Assembly (NCBI GenBank): GCA_963585895.1 | Contig: OY757904.1 | Coordinates: 5,666,526 to 5,730,525, forward strand | From: Sepioteuthis lessoniana | Taxonomy: Eukaryota > Mollusca > Cephalopoda > Myopsida > Loliginidae | Length of the DNA stretch: 64,000 bases | Direction: 5' to 3' | In this document: positions 10,316 to 22,710 of the stretch, one piece after another | Layout: the number at the start of each line of letters is the position of its first letter | Numbering within the stretch: position 1 is the first letter of the stretch | Position numbers and translations under genes: made by a program | Notes under the pieces: model-generated | Seen by the model: only the letters and a program-made list of their open reading frames with translations | What the model was told of the DNA's origin: nothing | Databases searched by the model: none

Positions 10316-12815
10316 CAAGTAGTTAATTAACAACCCCTGGGTCTGGTATAGCCATGATATACTATCCATGAAAAAATGAGAAATCGTAACATAATTCATC
10401 GTACGATACAGACAACAGGCTTGGGTGTCATGATTGGTAGGTGCTCCCTTGATAGCCGATATAAGGGACCGATAGATATCCTGCAAATGTTGACTGTTCT
10501 TTTTTCAGGTACAGAAACGACGAGATTTAAATTAAATAAATACGGAAACATGTTAACAAGACCCTAATATAGTAACGAAGACGCTAAATACTGAAAACAA
10601 GAATCCCTTAACCGAATGGAAAATCAAAGTAATTGTAATGGAAACTCCACATGCCCAAACACCACAGAAAAAACACTAAAACAAAAAGAAAAAAATGTAT
10701 GTAGGGATAACAAAGAGAATTTGGTCCGAAAACAAAGCGACATTACCATATCTTCGTAACCAAAACTGGAAAACACTCAAATAGAAACTGAAAAAAATGA
10801 ACAAATTATATCAAATATCTCAACGAATAACATCACGGAATTAAACGAGCTGATCTAAGACGGAGCGAAATTAGTCTGTGACAAAACCGGTGCTCCCCTA
10901 AAGAATACGAACAGAAATTCAAAGCCTGGATGGGAAATTGAACTGGAAACACAGTGAAGAAATCTACAACAAGCAAAAGTTCTAAGAAAGCGGAGAAACG
11001 CAGGAATACATTGGAATGAAAAGAGAAAAGTAACACAGCAAACAAAATAAACAATAAAACTCAGTGAGATAAATCAGAAGGTTCTGGCGAAAGAAGAAAG
11101 ACCAAAAAGATACCATGACAGGTTCAAACGATACGCAAAAAACAGGACATTTCCAAACAACGAAATAAAATTCTACCAGCAAGTAGTTGGAGAATGCACG
11201 AAGACATACCAACAACCGAATCCAAACGAAGCAAAACAATTTTGGAACAAGATATGGGAACTGAAAGAATATAACAGAAAAGTTAAATATATAAGACGAA
11301 GAAAGAATTACAAGGACTCGAAGAAGACCCTAACGCGAGAATACCATTCGATTAACTCAGAACAACACTCAAAAAGTACCAAATTGTAAAACGTCTGGCC
11401 AAGATGGCATACATGGATTCTGATTTTAAAAAATCACTTCCATCTACGACAGACCGCCTATTGAAAGGAATAGATGCGTAGAAGAAACATATCCACGAAT
11501 TGATGATTAAAGGAAATACCTCCCTTATCAAAAATCTCCCCAAAAAGAGCCGCCACCAACAACTATATACTCGGAACGTGCCTACTGATTATGTGGAAAA
11601 TATTAACAGCACAAATTATTGAGGAGATATACTACCTGCTAATAAGTCGTGTACTCTTCCCCGAAGTAGGAACAAGAGCAAAAAGTGATCAACAATATAT
11701 TGATTAACACATTCTCGTGGTGAGCAAAACAAGTAAAAAAATGTAGCTATGGCGGGAATTGGCAACAAAAAAGCCTTCGCTATTTTCCTGCAAAGCTGGA
11801 ATATAGAGGGTCCCAAAATATACAAGTATTCGACAAAGTCATTAAGTTTATCGAGAAAACAAAGAAAATTAAAAAGTGAAATTGACAGCAGGAAGAAGAA
11901 GTTTAGCTGATGTGAAAATCCAGAGAGGTATATTCCAAAGAGATGTGCTATCACCATTACTAGTTGTAAGAGCGATGATGCCACTGAATCACATACTCAG
12001 AAAATGCAGAGGGGACAGCAGACTTACTAAATCACAAAAATATTAATTCCCGAATGTACATGGACGACATCAAACGTTTTGCCATAAATGAAAAAAGAAT
12101 TAGAATCCCTAATACAGGCTGTGATAATATACAGTCAGGATATAGCGATGGAATTTGGCATAGAAACATGTGCTATGCTAATAATGAAAAGCGAAAAAAG
12201 ACAAATGATAGAAGGAATAGAACTACCAAATCAAGAAAACTCAGAACGCTCAGAGAAAAAGTTAACTTACTAGTACTTTGAAATATAGGAAGTGTTCACC
12301 ATCAAACAAGTGGAGAGAAATAAAACATTGAAAAAGAATATCTTAGGATAACGGGAAAACTATTCGAAATCAAACCATACAGCAGAAATCTAATCAAAGG
12401 GATAAACACCTGGGTAGCCCTCCTTGTAAGATACTCGGAACCGTTCTTGAAGTGGAAAAGAGAACTTCAACAAATCGACCAGAGAATAAAAACTAATGTC
12501 GATGAATAAGACCTGACATGCAAGAAATGACATGGACACACTATATGTGTCAAGAACAGAAGGAAGAGAACACGCCAGAGTGGAAGATAGTGTTGACGCA
12601 TCGATACGACGACTCGAAGACAATAAAAAAAAGAGAAAAGAAAGATTAATTACAGCGACAAGAAACAACATACACAACGCAAGGATCAACAGAACAATAA
12701 TAACTTTGAAATGGAAACTGTATCGATACTTCAAGCGACAAACTAGCAAGATCTCACACGAGAAGACTTGGATATGTCTAAGAAATGGAAACCTAAAGAT
12801 GTTATATGATTAAGG
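10316..12815 (+). pseudogene. R4/Dong-like LINE relic 1, 5' and RT part
   Basis: Frame-broken coding sequence of a LINE with a restriction-like endonuclease. From about 11,130 it reads RYHDRFKRYAKNRTFQNN, then QFWNKIWELKEYNR. The RT domain follows: a MWKILTAQIIEEIYY block near 11,590, QRGIFQRDVLSPL near 11,925, and the catalytic box intact as MYMDDIKRFA at 12,054-12,083. Post-RT blocks LYVSRTEGREHA and ISHEKTWICLRNGN end at about 12,805. The protein resumes at 14,445 with IDKTQQNKKYRL, so 1.6 kb of foreign DNA separates the halves. The first 250 bases are not recognised. Confidence 0.75.
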
Positions 12816-12859
12816 ATTTTTTTTATATTAATCATTTTTCGTTAATTATATTTAATCAT

Positions 12860-13330
12860 TCAGTTTGGTAGGGCTTTGAACTATTTGGGTTAAAAGTCTA
12901 GGTGCACAGTGACTGGGTGCAGTTTTACGCTCGTGCGCAAAGGATACAACAATCACCATTTGTCATAATAAAACCCCCAGACAGGAAATGGGACTGGAAT
13001 TTGAATAGCGTCATGCCCAAAAGAAATGGTCCTGAGAATTTGGAGATTTTGAAAAGACGTCAGTTGAGATTGGACCATTGAAAGACGTCAGTTAGATTGT
13101 GACCATTGAAAGATGTAGTTGGGTTTTTCGGATCTCTACCGACAGAGATGTTAAACATCACAAGACGCGCCGCGCGCTTTTGGGTGGGGTCAGCATTGTA
13201 TGGTCAGCATAGACTTTTAAGAATTGTATCTCTCTCCTCGTATCGCCATGAACTGAAGTCAGGAATTAATAAACCATTTGGTATCCGAAACGACAGAGTC
13301 AAAGTTCTGACAATCAGTCGAATTTTAGGG
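12860..13330 (+). repeat. GC-richer LTR-like repeat, diverged copy
   Basis: Distantly homologous to the segments at 17,048-17,556 and 61,693-62,175. Shared landmarks in the same order: a 'gtgcacagtgactggg' region, 'gaaaagacgtcagttgag', a 'gcgccgcgcgc' block, 'gtatctctctcc', then a polyadenylation-like AATAAA followed by 'tttggtatcc'. No coding potential. It lies directly upstream of an RTE fragment inside the R4/Dong-like relic. Solo LTR is the best interpretation; another non-coding repeat is possible. Confidence 0.45.
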
Positions 13331-13334
13331 AAGT

Positions 13335-14445
13335 CAGGCAAAAACCCTTGAGGTCACTCTCTTATTTGTCGATTTCTCTCAGGCATTTGACACCATAGAC
13401 GGAGAGAAGATGGAGCAAATACTTCTAACTCAATTGTCTCTCCAAAGATCCCCTCGCAGCCATGATAATGCTCTATAAAAACATGAAAGTAAAACTTCGT
13501 TCACCACACGGTGAAACAAACTTCTTTTACATTGTTGCAGGTGTTCTTCAAGGGGATAGACTAGCCCCATACCTGTTCCTTATCTACTTAGACTACGTGC
13601 TTCGAAAGTCGGTAGATTTAATGAAAGAAAATGGCTTCACACTGAAAAATGCAAGAAACAGGCGATACCTCGCACAATCACGGACGCGAACTACTATGAC
13701 ATAGCACTTCTGGCAAATACACCAGCCTAGGCTGAATCCCGACAGCATAAACTGCAGAAAGCAGCTGGTGGCATTGGCCTCCATGTCAAAACAGGCAAAA
13801 CAGAGTACATGAGCTTTAATCAAAATCAAAGAGGAGACATCTCCACATTAAAAGGTGGTTCCCTGAAACTAGTGGACAAATTCACCTACCTCGGAAACAG
13901 TCTCTCATCTACTGAAAATGACATCAATACGCGCAAGCGAAGGCAGAGTCAGCTATTTATAAGCTATCGGTCATATGAAAGACAGACCTATCTGCTAAAT
14001 AAAACTCAATTTTTCTAAGCAGCGGTTGTGCCTATACTACTGTATGGACGCACCATATGGACGCTGACTGAGTGTAAAGAGAAAAAGCTTGACAACAATT
14101 GCACAAGAATGCTAGGAGCTATACTGAGCAAATCCTGGAAGCAGCATACCACAAAACAGCTGCTATACAACCACCTACCTCTTATCACTAAAACCATCCA
14201 TATTAAACGAAGAAGACATGCGGGAAACTGCTGGAGGAGTAAGGACGATCTCATAACTGACGTTCTCCTATGGACCCCTTTACAAAGACGAACAGATGTT
14301 GGAGGACCAGCAAGAACCTATCTACAACAGCTCTGTATGGACATAGGATGTTGTCTTGAGGACCTGCTGAATGCGATAGAGACGAATGGCGAGAAAGAGT
14401 CAGGGAAATCCGTGCTAGCAGCACGACATGATGATGATGATGTTA
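13335..14445 (+). pseudogene. RTE-type LINE, 5'-truncated copy with tail
   Basis: Starts in the block before motif A (FVDFSQAFDTIDGEKMEQIL near 13,370-13,430) and runs to the end of the protein with several frameshifts. YRNTKVKVRSP appears as YKNMKVKLRSP, YLFLIYLDYVLRKSVDLMKENGF is open, and the YADD box is degraded to YYDI. A 164-residue open stretch from 14,028 covers LYGRTIWTLTE to the SAARHDDDD end. It ends in the GATGAT tail at about 14,430-14,445, where the R4/Dong-like coding sequence resumes. Confidence 0.8.
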
Positions 14446-15115
14446 AAACAAAAATAGATAAGACACAACAAAACAAAAAATATAGGCTACGTGGTGATAG
14501 AGATGAAACAAGGATATGCTAACCGAATTCAATATATTAGTGTAAAAAGAATATTAGACAAGACATGATTGAGTGGGGAAAAATCAGTTGGGAATCGTGC
14601 AAGAAGTTTAAATTTGACCATACAAACAAGTGGTATATGCACATCCGGAATCCGTCCTGAAGAATGAGACGCACAAACCTCACTGAGATTTTTAGATACA
14701 AACGGATCCTCTAATCTTGGCCAGACAACCAGACCTATTGATAGTCAACAAAAAAAAAGAGAGAACCTGCCGAACAGTGTTCCGGCGGACCGCAGAGTAA
14801 AAATAAAAGACCAAACAAAATGATAGATCAGTACATAGACCTATCCTGAAAACTTTAAAAAAAACAATTGAATATGAAGGTGACGTAGATACCAATTGTA
14901 ACTGTTGTGCAGTGTAAAACCCTCAAAAGCTTGGTAGACTGGAAGACGTAGAAATCAGAGGTCAAATGGAGACCATCTAGGCTAAAGAATTCTTAAAATC
15001 GGCCTGAATTCTAAAAAGAGTCTAATAGACTTTAGGAGACTTGGTCAAATTCAAACTCCATTGAAAAGCCATCAGCTGACGCTGGTGTTAAAAACTTTCA
15101 AATGAGTAAAATAAA
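14446..15115 (+). pseudogene. R4/Dong-like LINE relic 1, 3' part
   Basis: Continues the element interrupted at 12,815. It begins IDKTQQNKKYRLRGDRDET, corresponding to the CX2C..HX4C zinc-knuckle region but with the second Cys replaced by Arg. Then KFKFDHTNKWYMH is conserved. The restriction-like nuclease core expected next is too damaged to read. Near 14,860 NMKVT.IPIV matches the conserved C-terminal block. The end near 15,100 corresponds to the 3' end of relic 2, but no AAT tail is preserved. Confidence 0.7.
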
Positions 15116-15535
15116 CAATAACCAAAATCAAAATACCATTTTTTTCTCTGGGACTTTGCTATCCAAACTGATAGAAATATAACAAGCAACAGAATAGATA
15201 CCGTGATTATGGAAAGAAAATATACCTTCTCACTGGTATGTCAATGAAAAGAGATAATGACACTTAAGTAAAAGAATATAAGTCAATAAAAACACCTTAA
15301 AATATAAAATGAAAAGATGAGCTGCCTTAAAATTGCCACCATGTCAGTAATACTGGGAAACGTAGTTATGATCAAGAAATAGACATAAACATATTAACAA
15401 GATACGTGGCAGTCCTAGCCAATATGAAATACAAATAGTTCTCTCTTGGAACGTCCTAGCAAAGTGATTGCCATCAAAAGCATAAGTACATAGAATACAT
15501 ATAATCACTTCATTTCTTCACTTTCAGCCTTTGGA
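15116..15535. other. Unassigned spacer between two LINE relics
   Basis: AT-rich. A block near 15,390 ('atattaacaagatacgtggc') loosely resembles the upstream part of relic 1, so this may be the decayed 5' region of relic 2. Nothing else is supported. Confidence 0.35.
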
Positions 15536-15539
15536 TCAA

Positions 15540-17047
15540 GATACGGTGAGGGAATGCCAGAAACTGAAATTAAAGCTGAAAATTAAAGTAAATCATTATA
15601 GTAACAAAAGATACCAACAACCAGATGCCAAAAAATTAACAGAATTTTGGAGCAAGATATGGGAATAGAAGAACATACTAGAAAGGCTGAATGGATTAAT
15701 AACATGGAAAAATAATTGTAAGGATTGGAATAACGCTACGAAGAGAATATACACCAGCCATGACAAAGATCAATATTCAAGAAAGTACGAAATTCGAAAA
15801 CACCAAGCCCTGATAGCATTTATGGATTCTTGTTTTAAAAATCCACGTCCATCAATGATAGATTGGCTCAGCAAATGAGAGAATGTCTACAAGGAGTCAG
15901 CATACCCGAACGGATGGCAAAGGAAAAAACTATTCTGATCATGAAAGATCCCCCAAAAAAATAACCTTCACTAGTTACTATAGACCGATAACGTGTTTAC
16001 CTACAAGAGAAGGAATATTTCCAACAGAACATAAAAGATGCCGCATGGGAACATGAAGAAGAAATCACCTCCTCTGTATAGATCAGCACATCCTCAAAGA
16101 GGTCAAAACAAGGCGGAAATGTAGCCATTGCGTGGATTGACAGCAAAAAACCTATGATACAATCCCGCAAACTTGGATTATAGAATGTCTAAATATGTAA
16201 AAAAAAATATACTTCTTCATCACAAAGCCTTGGAAAAATAAAAAGTTGTACTAGCAGTAGAAAGACAAACCCTTACGGAGGTAAAGCTCAGAGATATCTT
16301 CCTGGGAGACTCACTCTCGCCACTGCTATTTGCTCAAACAATGGACCCCCTCAATTCTATACTTAGGGGGGCTACAAATTCACAAAATCACAGGAAAAGG
16401 TAAACTACCTTATGTAGATGGATGATATCAAGCTATTTGCCAAAAATAACAAGAAAAACAAATGGCAAACTTGATACAACCCATAAAAATATATAGCCAG
16501 GATAAAGGAGTAGAATTTGGCATTACAAAAGGCGCCATGCTCCGAATGAAAAGAGGTATAAGAGAAACATTAAAAGAAACAGAAATACCAAATCACGAAA
16601 CTATCATATTGCTTGGACAAAAGGAAAATTATTAATATTGGGAATATCAGAAGCGGACATCGTCAAAAAGAAATGAAAGAAAAAGTAAGAAAAGACAACC
16701 TCAGAAGAACAAGAAAATTTCTCAAAACCGAACGCAGTCAGATGGATACTTTGAGTGACAAACTGGATAAGAAAGGGAAAATTCAGGGTAGAAATGGAAT
16801 ATATTTTAACAGCAGCACAAAAATTGATATATGTACTAATTATATCAAAAGGTGATAATCGATAACAAACAACAAAATTGCAAGTACACGTTATATGGAA
16901 ACAGAAACGGGACAGTTAATCGCGTAAAACGGGAATTCAGCAAACTAGCAAGAAAGGATTACAATAAAAGGTACAATCGGGCGAGAAAAGTGATACACTA
17001 GAAATTCTACAAAGAGATAAAAATTTGACCATACTAAAAAATGGTAT
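15540..17047 (+). pseudogene. R4/Dong-like LINE relic 2, RT part
   Basis: A second copy of the same family as 10.3-15.1 kb, in the same orientation and even more decayed. Recognisable blocks include PDAKKLTEFWSKIWE near 15,630, a DQHILKEVKTRRKCSHCVD region near 16,090, IFLGDSLSPLLFAQ near 16,300 (family motif B), and the catalytic box altered to *MDDIKLFA near 16,410, where the tyrosine codon has become TAG. EVEM/K-rich post-RT sequence follows. At 17,035-17,047 it reads KMVYM, the start of the KWYMHN block, and is cut by the LTR-like repeat. Confidence 0.75.
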
Positions 17048-17556
17048 ATGTGTAATATAATGGCCGAGGGATTTCGTTTTATGCCTTTGGGTTTAGTTAG
17101 GCTGAGAACCTTTCGGCTCAGTGCATGGGTTACTTAGGTGCAATATTAACACAGGTGTTTGCGCACGCGCAGAGCGGACGTGTCACTCAGAGATGTCAGA
17201 ATAGCCCAGATGGAAAACGGGGCTACAGAGTCCTGGTGATGTCAGGCACCGGAAGCGCGCGGAAGATTTTTGAAAAAGTCAGTAAGCAGAGTTGAGAACT
17301 AGGCACCGGACAAGACGGGTCGACTTTCCGGGCTCGCTGAGGCGGGACAAATCTGCGGGCAACGGGCGCCGCACGAGATGAGGGGCAAATGAAAAAGCCA
17401 GAATAGAAAGAATGTGTATCTCTCTCCTTATGTCGAAGAACCTTTAAACTCAAAAGGTAATAAAAAGTTTCGTACCTGAACTAAAAAGTCGTCAAGTGTT
17501 TTTCGTGTTTCGAGATTCCTATGTTCTATGTATATATGTTACGAACATTATGAACA
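17048..17556 (+). repeat. GC-richer LTR-like repeat inside LINE relic 2
   Basis: About 510 bases starting TGTAATATAATGGCC and ending near TTACGAACA. It is clearly homologous to 61,693-62,175 (shared 'gggatttcgttttat', 'tttagttaggctgag', 'gggcgccgcacgagatg', 'agccagaatagaaagaat', 'gtatctctctccttatgtc', 'gtttcgtacctgaacta'). TG...CA ends, an AATAAA near 17,458 and insertion within another element suggest a solo LTR. Adjacent pentamers 'atatg' and 'ttatg' may be a diverged target duplication. Open frames inside are short and unrecognised. Confidence 0.55.
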
Positions 17557-18002
17557 GTTTCTGGAATTTTCAAATACAAAAGGCTTACTTGAAAACAGCT
17601 AGAACAGACGTAGTCTTTATAAACAAACAGAAAAGAAAATGTCAGCAAGAGGATTCTGCTGTTCTTGTTGACCACAAAGTGAAAGTGAAAAGATAAACAA
17701 ACACCTAAATCTTGCAAAAGAGCTGAAAAAGCTGTGGAACATGAAAATGACGGTGATATCAATTGTAATTAGCCCCGGAGAAACAATTTGCAAAAGGTCT
17801 GGAAAATACACTAGAGGAACTGGAGATCAGAGGAAAGGTCGATACTATACGGAACACAGCATTGTTAAGATCGGCTAGAATCCTCAGAAGAGTACAGGAG
17901 ACTAGAAGCGAATTGCTCTCATACAGATTCTAATGAAAGACGACCAGCTAACGCTATTTTTAAAAACTCACAATGATTAATAATAATAATAATAATAATA
18001 AT
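17557..18002 (+). pseudogene. R4/Dong-like LINE relic 2, 3' end with AAT tail
   Basis: Resumes the element cut at 17,047. The translation shows FINKQKRKCQQED and VDHKVKVKR, matching the PD...D nuclease region (family: INKKKRTCxIVDFAVPxDH), then LAKELKKLWNMKMTVISIVI and TALLRSARILRRVQE blocks in shifted frames. It ends in (AAT)9 at 17,976-18,002, the expected tail for this lineage. Confidence 0.7.
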
Positions 18003-18027
18003 AGTTAGAAGAAGAAGAGGAAGAAGA

Positions 18028-18081
18028 GATCGGCCAGAATACTGAGAAGAATCCTGGAGACTTGCTGTTACTCAAGTAGAT

Positions 18082-18082
<1 letters not shown>
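18028..18082 (+). pseudogene. Short second 3'-end fragment of the same LINE
   Basis: Just after the AAT tail the sequence again reads RSARILRRILETCCYSS, which is the element's C-terminal block a second time. So a second 3'-terminal fragment lies head-to-tail behind the first, joined through AAT and GAAGAA repeats. Confidence 0.65.
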
Positions 18083-18124
<42 letters not shown>

Positions 18125-18201
18125 ATGTGTACAAGGTGAGATAGGTAAGCTATCACACATATATATATATATATATATACAAGGTGATATAGATAAGCTA
18201 T

Positions 18202-18252
<51 letters not shown>
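18083..18252. repeat. Compound TA/TG/CA microsatellite with duplicated unit
   Basis: (TA)n(TG)n, then a unit 'acaaggtgagataggtaagc' + 'tatcacac' + (TA)n, then the same unit again with two changes, followed by (CA)n(TA)n. The non-simple unit is duplicated about 47 bases apart. Confidence 0.9.
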
Positions 18253-18255
<3 letters not shown>

Positions 18256-18424
18256 TGAATACATATGTATGTATATACTTGAAAACTCCTGTAATAGCTG
18301 GGTTTCTTTTGAAAATAATTAGCTATGAAGATATTGGTGTTTATACTTAGGAACGAATGACGGATTCTAATTATTCGATAATTATCTATTTTGTTTTGAG
18401 GATTTAAATGATCAACAATGTACT

Positions 18425-19345
18425 TTTGTTTTGGTTGGGTTAGATGGCCTATCAACTATTGTAGGACGTTTAATGCCAAATCCTCTTTATGCATACATAT
18501 TGAACATATATGATTTCAAAACACATTTTGTTATAACATTTGTAAATGAGCCAGAGCTCAATTTTTACACACCGTTAAGTGGTTTCAAGAATTGTTTTTT
18601 GTCCTAACATCAACTGTTTGTTTGCACACATTGTTTGTAGATAAGTTCATCTTTAAATGAGTTAGAGCTAATTTGTTTGCTGCTAGTATTGCTATTGTTT
18701 CTACACAGTTAAATGGTTTCAATATTTTCGATCTAACACTTATAATTCTATTCAATACTAAACATTTATTTGCACATAGTCAAGAGGTTACAAATATTGC
18801 TATTTTACGCTAATTATACTATTGAACACGGTTCATTTATTTGTATACTGTCTAATTGTTCCAAGTATATACTATGTTATACCAATATTTAAATTCAGGC
18901 GCGCTGTGAGAGTTTCATGTATTGCTATTTAACTCTAATTATTCGTTTCAACATGACTCATTCGTTAGCACACCGTTAAATGTTTCCAAGTATTGCTATG
19001 CATCACTAACAATTCAATTAAACATCTGTCATTTGTTTACACACAGTTAAATGATCAGTTTATTTCAAACAACTCTGTTTAGCATGTCATTCGTTCGCCA
19101 ACAGTTTGTAATGTCAAACAGTACTATTTGACCAATAGATAGGAATCTGTCAGGTTCTACCTCTCAACGGAAATAAAGCTGTGGAAATGCAGGGTACTCC
19201 AGACTCCACCAAAGCTCCAAGACTGGAGCCTCACCATCAGATTCTTTTGAGTCATTTCCAGGACTCACGTTGGGGAGATTTTACTCCTCTGCAGAGATTG
19301 GTGTATTCTAGATCCCTAGCTGACAGGCCCGTAACAACTTACGTT
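18425..19345 (+). repeat. Composite repeat, full-length plus copy
   Basis: Head: 'ttttggttgggttagatggc' plus 'tatcaactattgtagg..tttaatgccaaatcc'. Middle: a degenerate tandem array of roughly 80-100 bases per unit with the core 'cacacagttaaatggtttcaa' + 'gtattgctat' + 'ttaacactaat'. Tail module: 'actatttgacc..atagat', 'aatgcagggtactccagact', 'ctccaaagctccaagactgg', 'ctgcagagattggtgtattc'. No coding capacity. Other copies lie at 22.2, 22.4, 31.5, 57.3, 59.5 and 61.5 kb. Confidence 0.75.
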
Positions 19346-21365
19346 CATTTTGAATGCAATCTCTTAAATTCTCATAAATCGGCAAATTAGACAAGTTATT
19401 GTTTAATTCTCTAAATATAGAAATTATCAAAACTCAATTGTATTTAAAAGCACTGAAATGAATAATTAAGAAATCTTTTCTTTAGAATAGCCCCCTTGAC
19501 ATTAAAACATTCTAATTGGTTTTCTATTGATGGTCGTATCTCAGAAACTCCTCTTTCGAAATTTTATGAAGCTGAGCCTTTGATTTTTCTAATATCTTTC
19601 GCATACTCAAATATTACGTCAGAGATGAATTTTCTGCTTAAAAAAACGTCTCACAGACCTGTTAAATATGAAAGTTTCTGCACTTCCAAAACGTTATGTT
19701 ACGTCTAAAGACCTATAATTAAAATTCATCAAGATTGGTTTTATAATTACGTTTTCCAAATTGACACTCTATTGCCAAAGCGTCCCGACATTAGCATTTT
19801 ATTAAATAGGTTTTTCAGCTGTTCAAATGACTTAATTTAAATTTTAAAAATTAAAAATTGAAGTTAAAGTTTTAGTCAAATTGTTTTTTCCTCACATTTC
19901 TTATGTAAAGAAAGATGCTTTACTATACTTCCTTTGACATATTTTTCCAAATTCTATTTTTGTGGAACATTATTAGCGAAAATGCAAGGGAAACTATTGT
20001 TATTTCAACCTTTAATACAATTCGGATGATTTTTTTTTCAATTATGTAATGGATTAAGAATAATGTGTAATTTATGTTTAGACTTGAAATGAACATTCTA
20101 CACATACAGGTCTATACTTACTGAATCGATTTCTAAGAGGAAGTATTTACAAAGAAGAAAACAAAATTTGTTAATCGAATATTGATTGATTCAAAACTTT
20201 TTTTTTTAATTTTTGTATGTTTATAAGTTGTTTGTTTAATTTTTATGCATTTATTTCATATAATATATAGTTTTACTTATCTACCTTCAAAGAAATAGTT
20301 TATTTCTCCAAAGTGCTAAAAGGCATTTTTCGTTCATCAGGAACGATATTACCGAGTGTGGTTAATGTGTTTACGTTATAAAAGAAATTGATCGTTTTCT
20401 TTATAAAGTGTAAATGTGAATGTTGAAAATGTATCATCTACATTTGAATATTTGGCTTTGAAAGTTTTAATACTTCATCTAACAGAAATCATTTCAACAC
20501 TTTTTGCAGAACATTATTATCCTTCTTACTTTTCTATGCAAAAGATTTTAATCTTCAGTGAAGTAGCTATACATTCGAAACATTTGCCCTTACTTACTTG
20601 TTACGTCAACCATAAAAATAATCCATTAGACCCAACCCAGTTACACTGTGGCTACAAAGGTAAAAAAAAAAGGGCATGACAATGAGGCTATGACAGCCAG
20701 GAGATGCAGAGAGATTTGACCAAATGTTGGAACGGGAAATTGTAATTTTCACCAGAAAAACATGGCGTTCTATCCTCCATTTTTTTCTTTCCTCGGAAAT
20801 AATCGCAAAGGTTTTACCAGGAATGTACGTAAAAAATTTTATTGGCAAAAAGTCTGTTAATTAAACATTGTTTAAAAGTTGAAAAGATTTGCAACATCAG
20901 TCAGCTTATTTGTATACATCATTAAGTTGTCTAGAGGGAAATTTTTAAGAAAAAATCTCAAATTTTCGGAATGATAGTTTCATATAACTAAGCTCTGGTA
21001 TAAAGACTAATTAACAAGTTCATAATAAGTACAAGAAACAATTTTACTGTCATTATAATTAGACTTTCAATTACTGACATCTGACTCAGCGTACACAAGT
21101 TCTTCAACTAACATAAATGATAATCATTTACTTTTGGAAATTTCAAGTAATAGTGAAGCCACTTCAACATGAGGATGTTTATATTACCCCGATTTTATGT
21201 TATTTTTCTTCCATGTATATTTGTCTCTTGTCCATAAATCCTGAAAAATGAAAAATAATTATCTCTTTAACACAACAGAATTAGAGTAGAAAATCGGACC
21301 CAATGATTTTTGTCTAAAACTTTATCAATTTCTTTTAAGCTTAATATTATAGATACAAAAATACT
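19346..21365. other. Long stretch without recognised features
   Basis: AT-rich. Several short open frames (for example 19,496-19,708 and 20,416-20,679) show no motif and no codon pattern I can distinguish from chance. A host exon cannot be excluded, but nothing supports one. Confidence 0.45.
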
Positions 21366-21367
21366 GT

Positions 21368-21605
21368 ACGGGGTCTGATCAAAAAGTATCGAGACTAAAT
21401 ATTTAGTCTAAACAATTCAGTGATCGACACCTTTTGAGCAGTAGAACTAAATAGTACAATTGCAGCAACTTATATATTCACCACACCAAGTTTTATTGAA
21501 TTCTTACATGTTTCCAAAAAAGAAAATTCATTTTAAAGGTAAAAATAAAACGTTAATATTCTTCAAAATAGTCATCTTGGCATTCAACTCACGTATTTCA
21601 TTGTA
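21368..21605 (-). pseudogene. Mariner-like 3' terminal fragment
   Basis: The edge 'cggggtctgatcaaaaagta' resembles a mariner terminal repeat. About 170 bases inside on the minus strand the translation gives a DDYFEEY-like end, similar to the C-terminus of some mariner transposases (…DYFE..). The rest of the transposase is absent. The stretch from 21,606 to 22,195 is unassigned except for a T/G-rich run at 21,945-22,065. Confidence 0.4.
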
Positions 21606-22199
21606 CTTAATAAAATAAGTCGAAGATTTACTTCTAAATCATTATATCTCTTTTTAGACTCGAACTCAAATAAAGCACAATACAGACAATTTTATATGAT
21701 CAATGCCTTTGAATTAAATCAAATATCCACCTCGGTATTTTTGTAGATAGTTTTACCTATTTAACTATTCTTTGGCGGATATATTCTTGGAAGCAGATGG
21801 TTGGTTTAATCAGGAGACTTTTGGGCGTATGCATGGAAAAGGCCAAAAACAGCCAGTGTGCGTGACCCCACTATCACGCTGGCTTCAGACCACTCCGGCC
21901 CTCCTCGATTAAAGAAGATTGGAATCCTGGGAATAGTCCCGTCTTGTTTTTAGTTTGTTGTTTTTGTAGTTTTCTATTTTGTTTTTTGTTTTTTGTATTT
22001 GTTTTTTGTATATTTTTGTTTTGTTTGGTTTTGTTTGTTTGTTTTAGTAGTTTTATTTATTTGCTACATTCTATCCAAAGAGAAGAACTCAGCAGTTGGA
22101 GAAAAAGAGATTTTACCCTTTAATCCCGAACAAATGTTTATCTACCCGTTATACTTATATATTCTGTTGATTTTATTATATAAATAAGAACAACCACTT

Positions 22200-22320
22200 C
22201 AGGTCAGAATGGACCTAAGATTAAAGGTAATGAAAAGGTCCTCCATATTCTCTGAACTCTAAGACTATAACCTCACCATCTGATGCAGTTTGATGTCATA
22301 CCCAGGATACTAAAGGATTT
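22200..22320 (+). repeat. Composite repeat, tail-module fragment
   Basis: Blocks 'cttcaggtcagaatggacct', 'ggtaatgaaaaggtcctcc' and 'acctcaccatctgatgcag' match the tail module of the composite repeat. Head and array are missing. Confidence 0.6.
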
Positions 22321-22369
22321 CAATAATTACAATCTAATATTGATAATTCTCCTCAAAATTATTCCTTCG

Positions 22370-22665
22370 TTTGACCACATTTAAATAGTTTTAATCATTT
22401 CTATCTACTTCTAATAATTCGCTAATATCAAATGTTTGTTTCCACACAGTTAAATAACTTTCAGTATTTAATTGTTCTACTCGACAATAGATGGGACACG
22501 AACAGGTACTATCACTCCGGTTCCGGGTGAAACTGGGAGTAATGGCAATGAAAGGGTGCTCTACAGAACTAGAACTCTACCATCAGATAGTTTAGTGTCA
22601 TACCTTGGACACTCGCTGGGGGTTTCATTCTACCGCCCTAACCGACAAGTTGGACATGACTAGAC
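22370..22665 (+). repeat. Composite repeat, array end plus tail module
   Basis: A few subrepeats ('cacacagttaaataacttt') followed by the tail module ('atagatgggacacgaacagg', 'aatggcaatgaaagggtgct', 'accatcagatagtttagtgt'). It lies 45 bases upstream of the open RTE copy, separated by a (TA)n tract. Confidence 0.7.
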
Positions 22666-22710
22666 GAAGAAAATATTTTAAAGAGATGTTCTTCTATATA
22701 TATATATATA

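Noticed and set aside
19496..20679. Possible host exons in the unassigned 19.3-21.4 kb stretch
   Set aside because: Short frames without motifs or convincing splice context; no support beyond openness.
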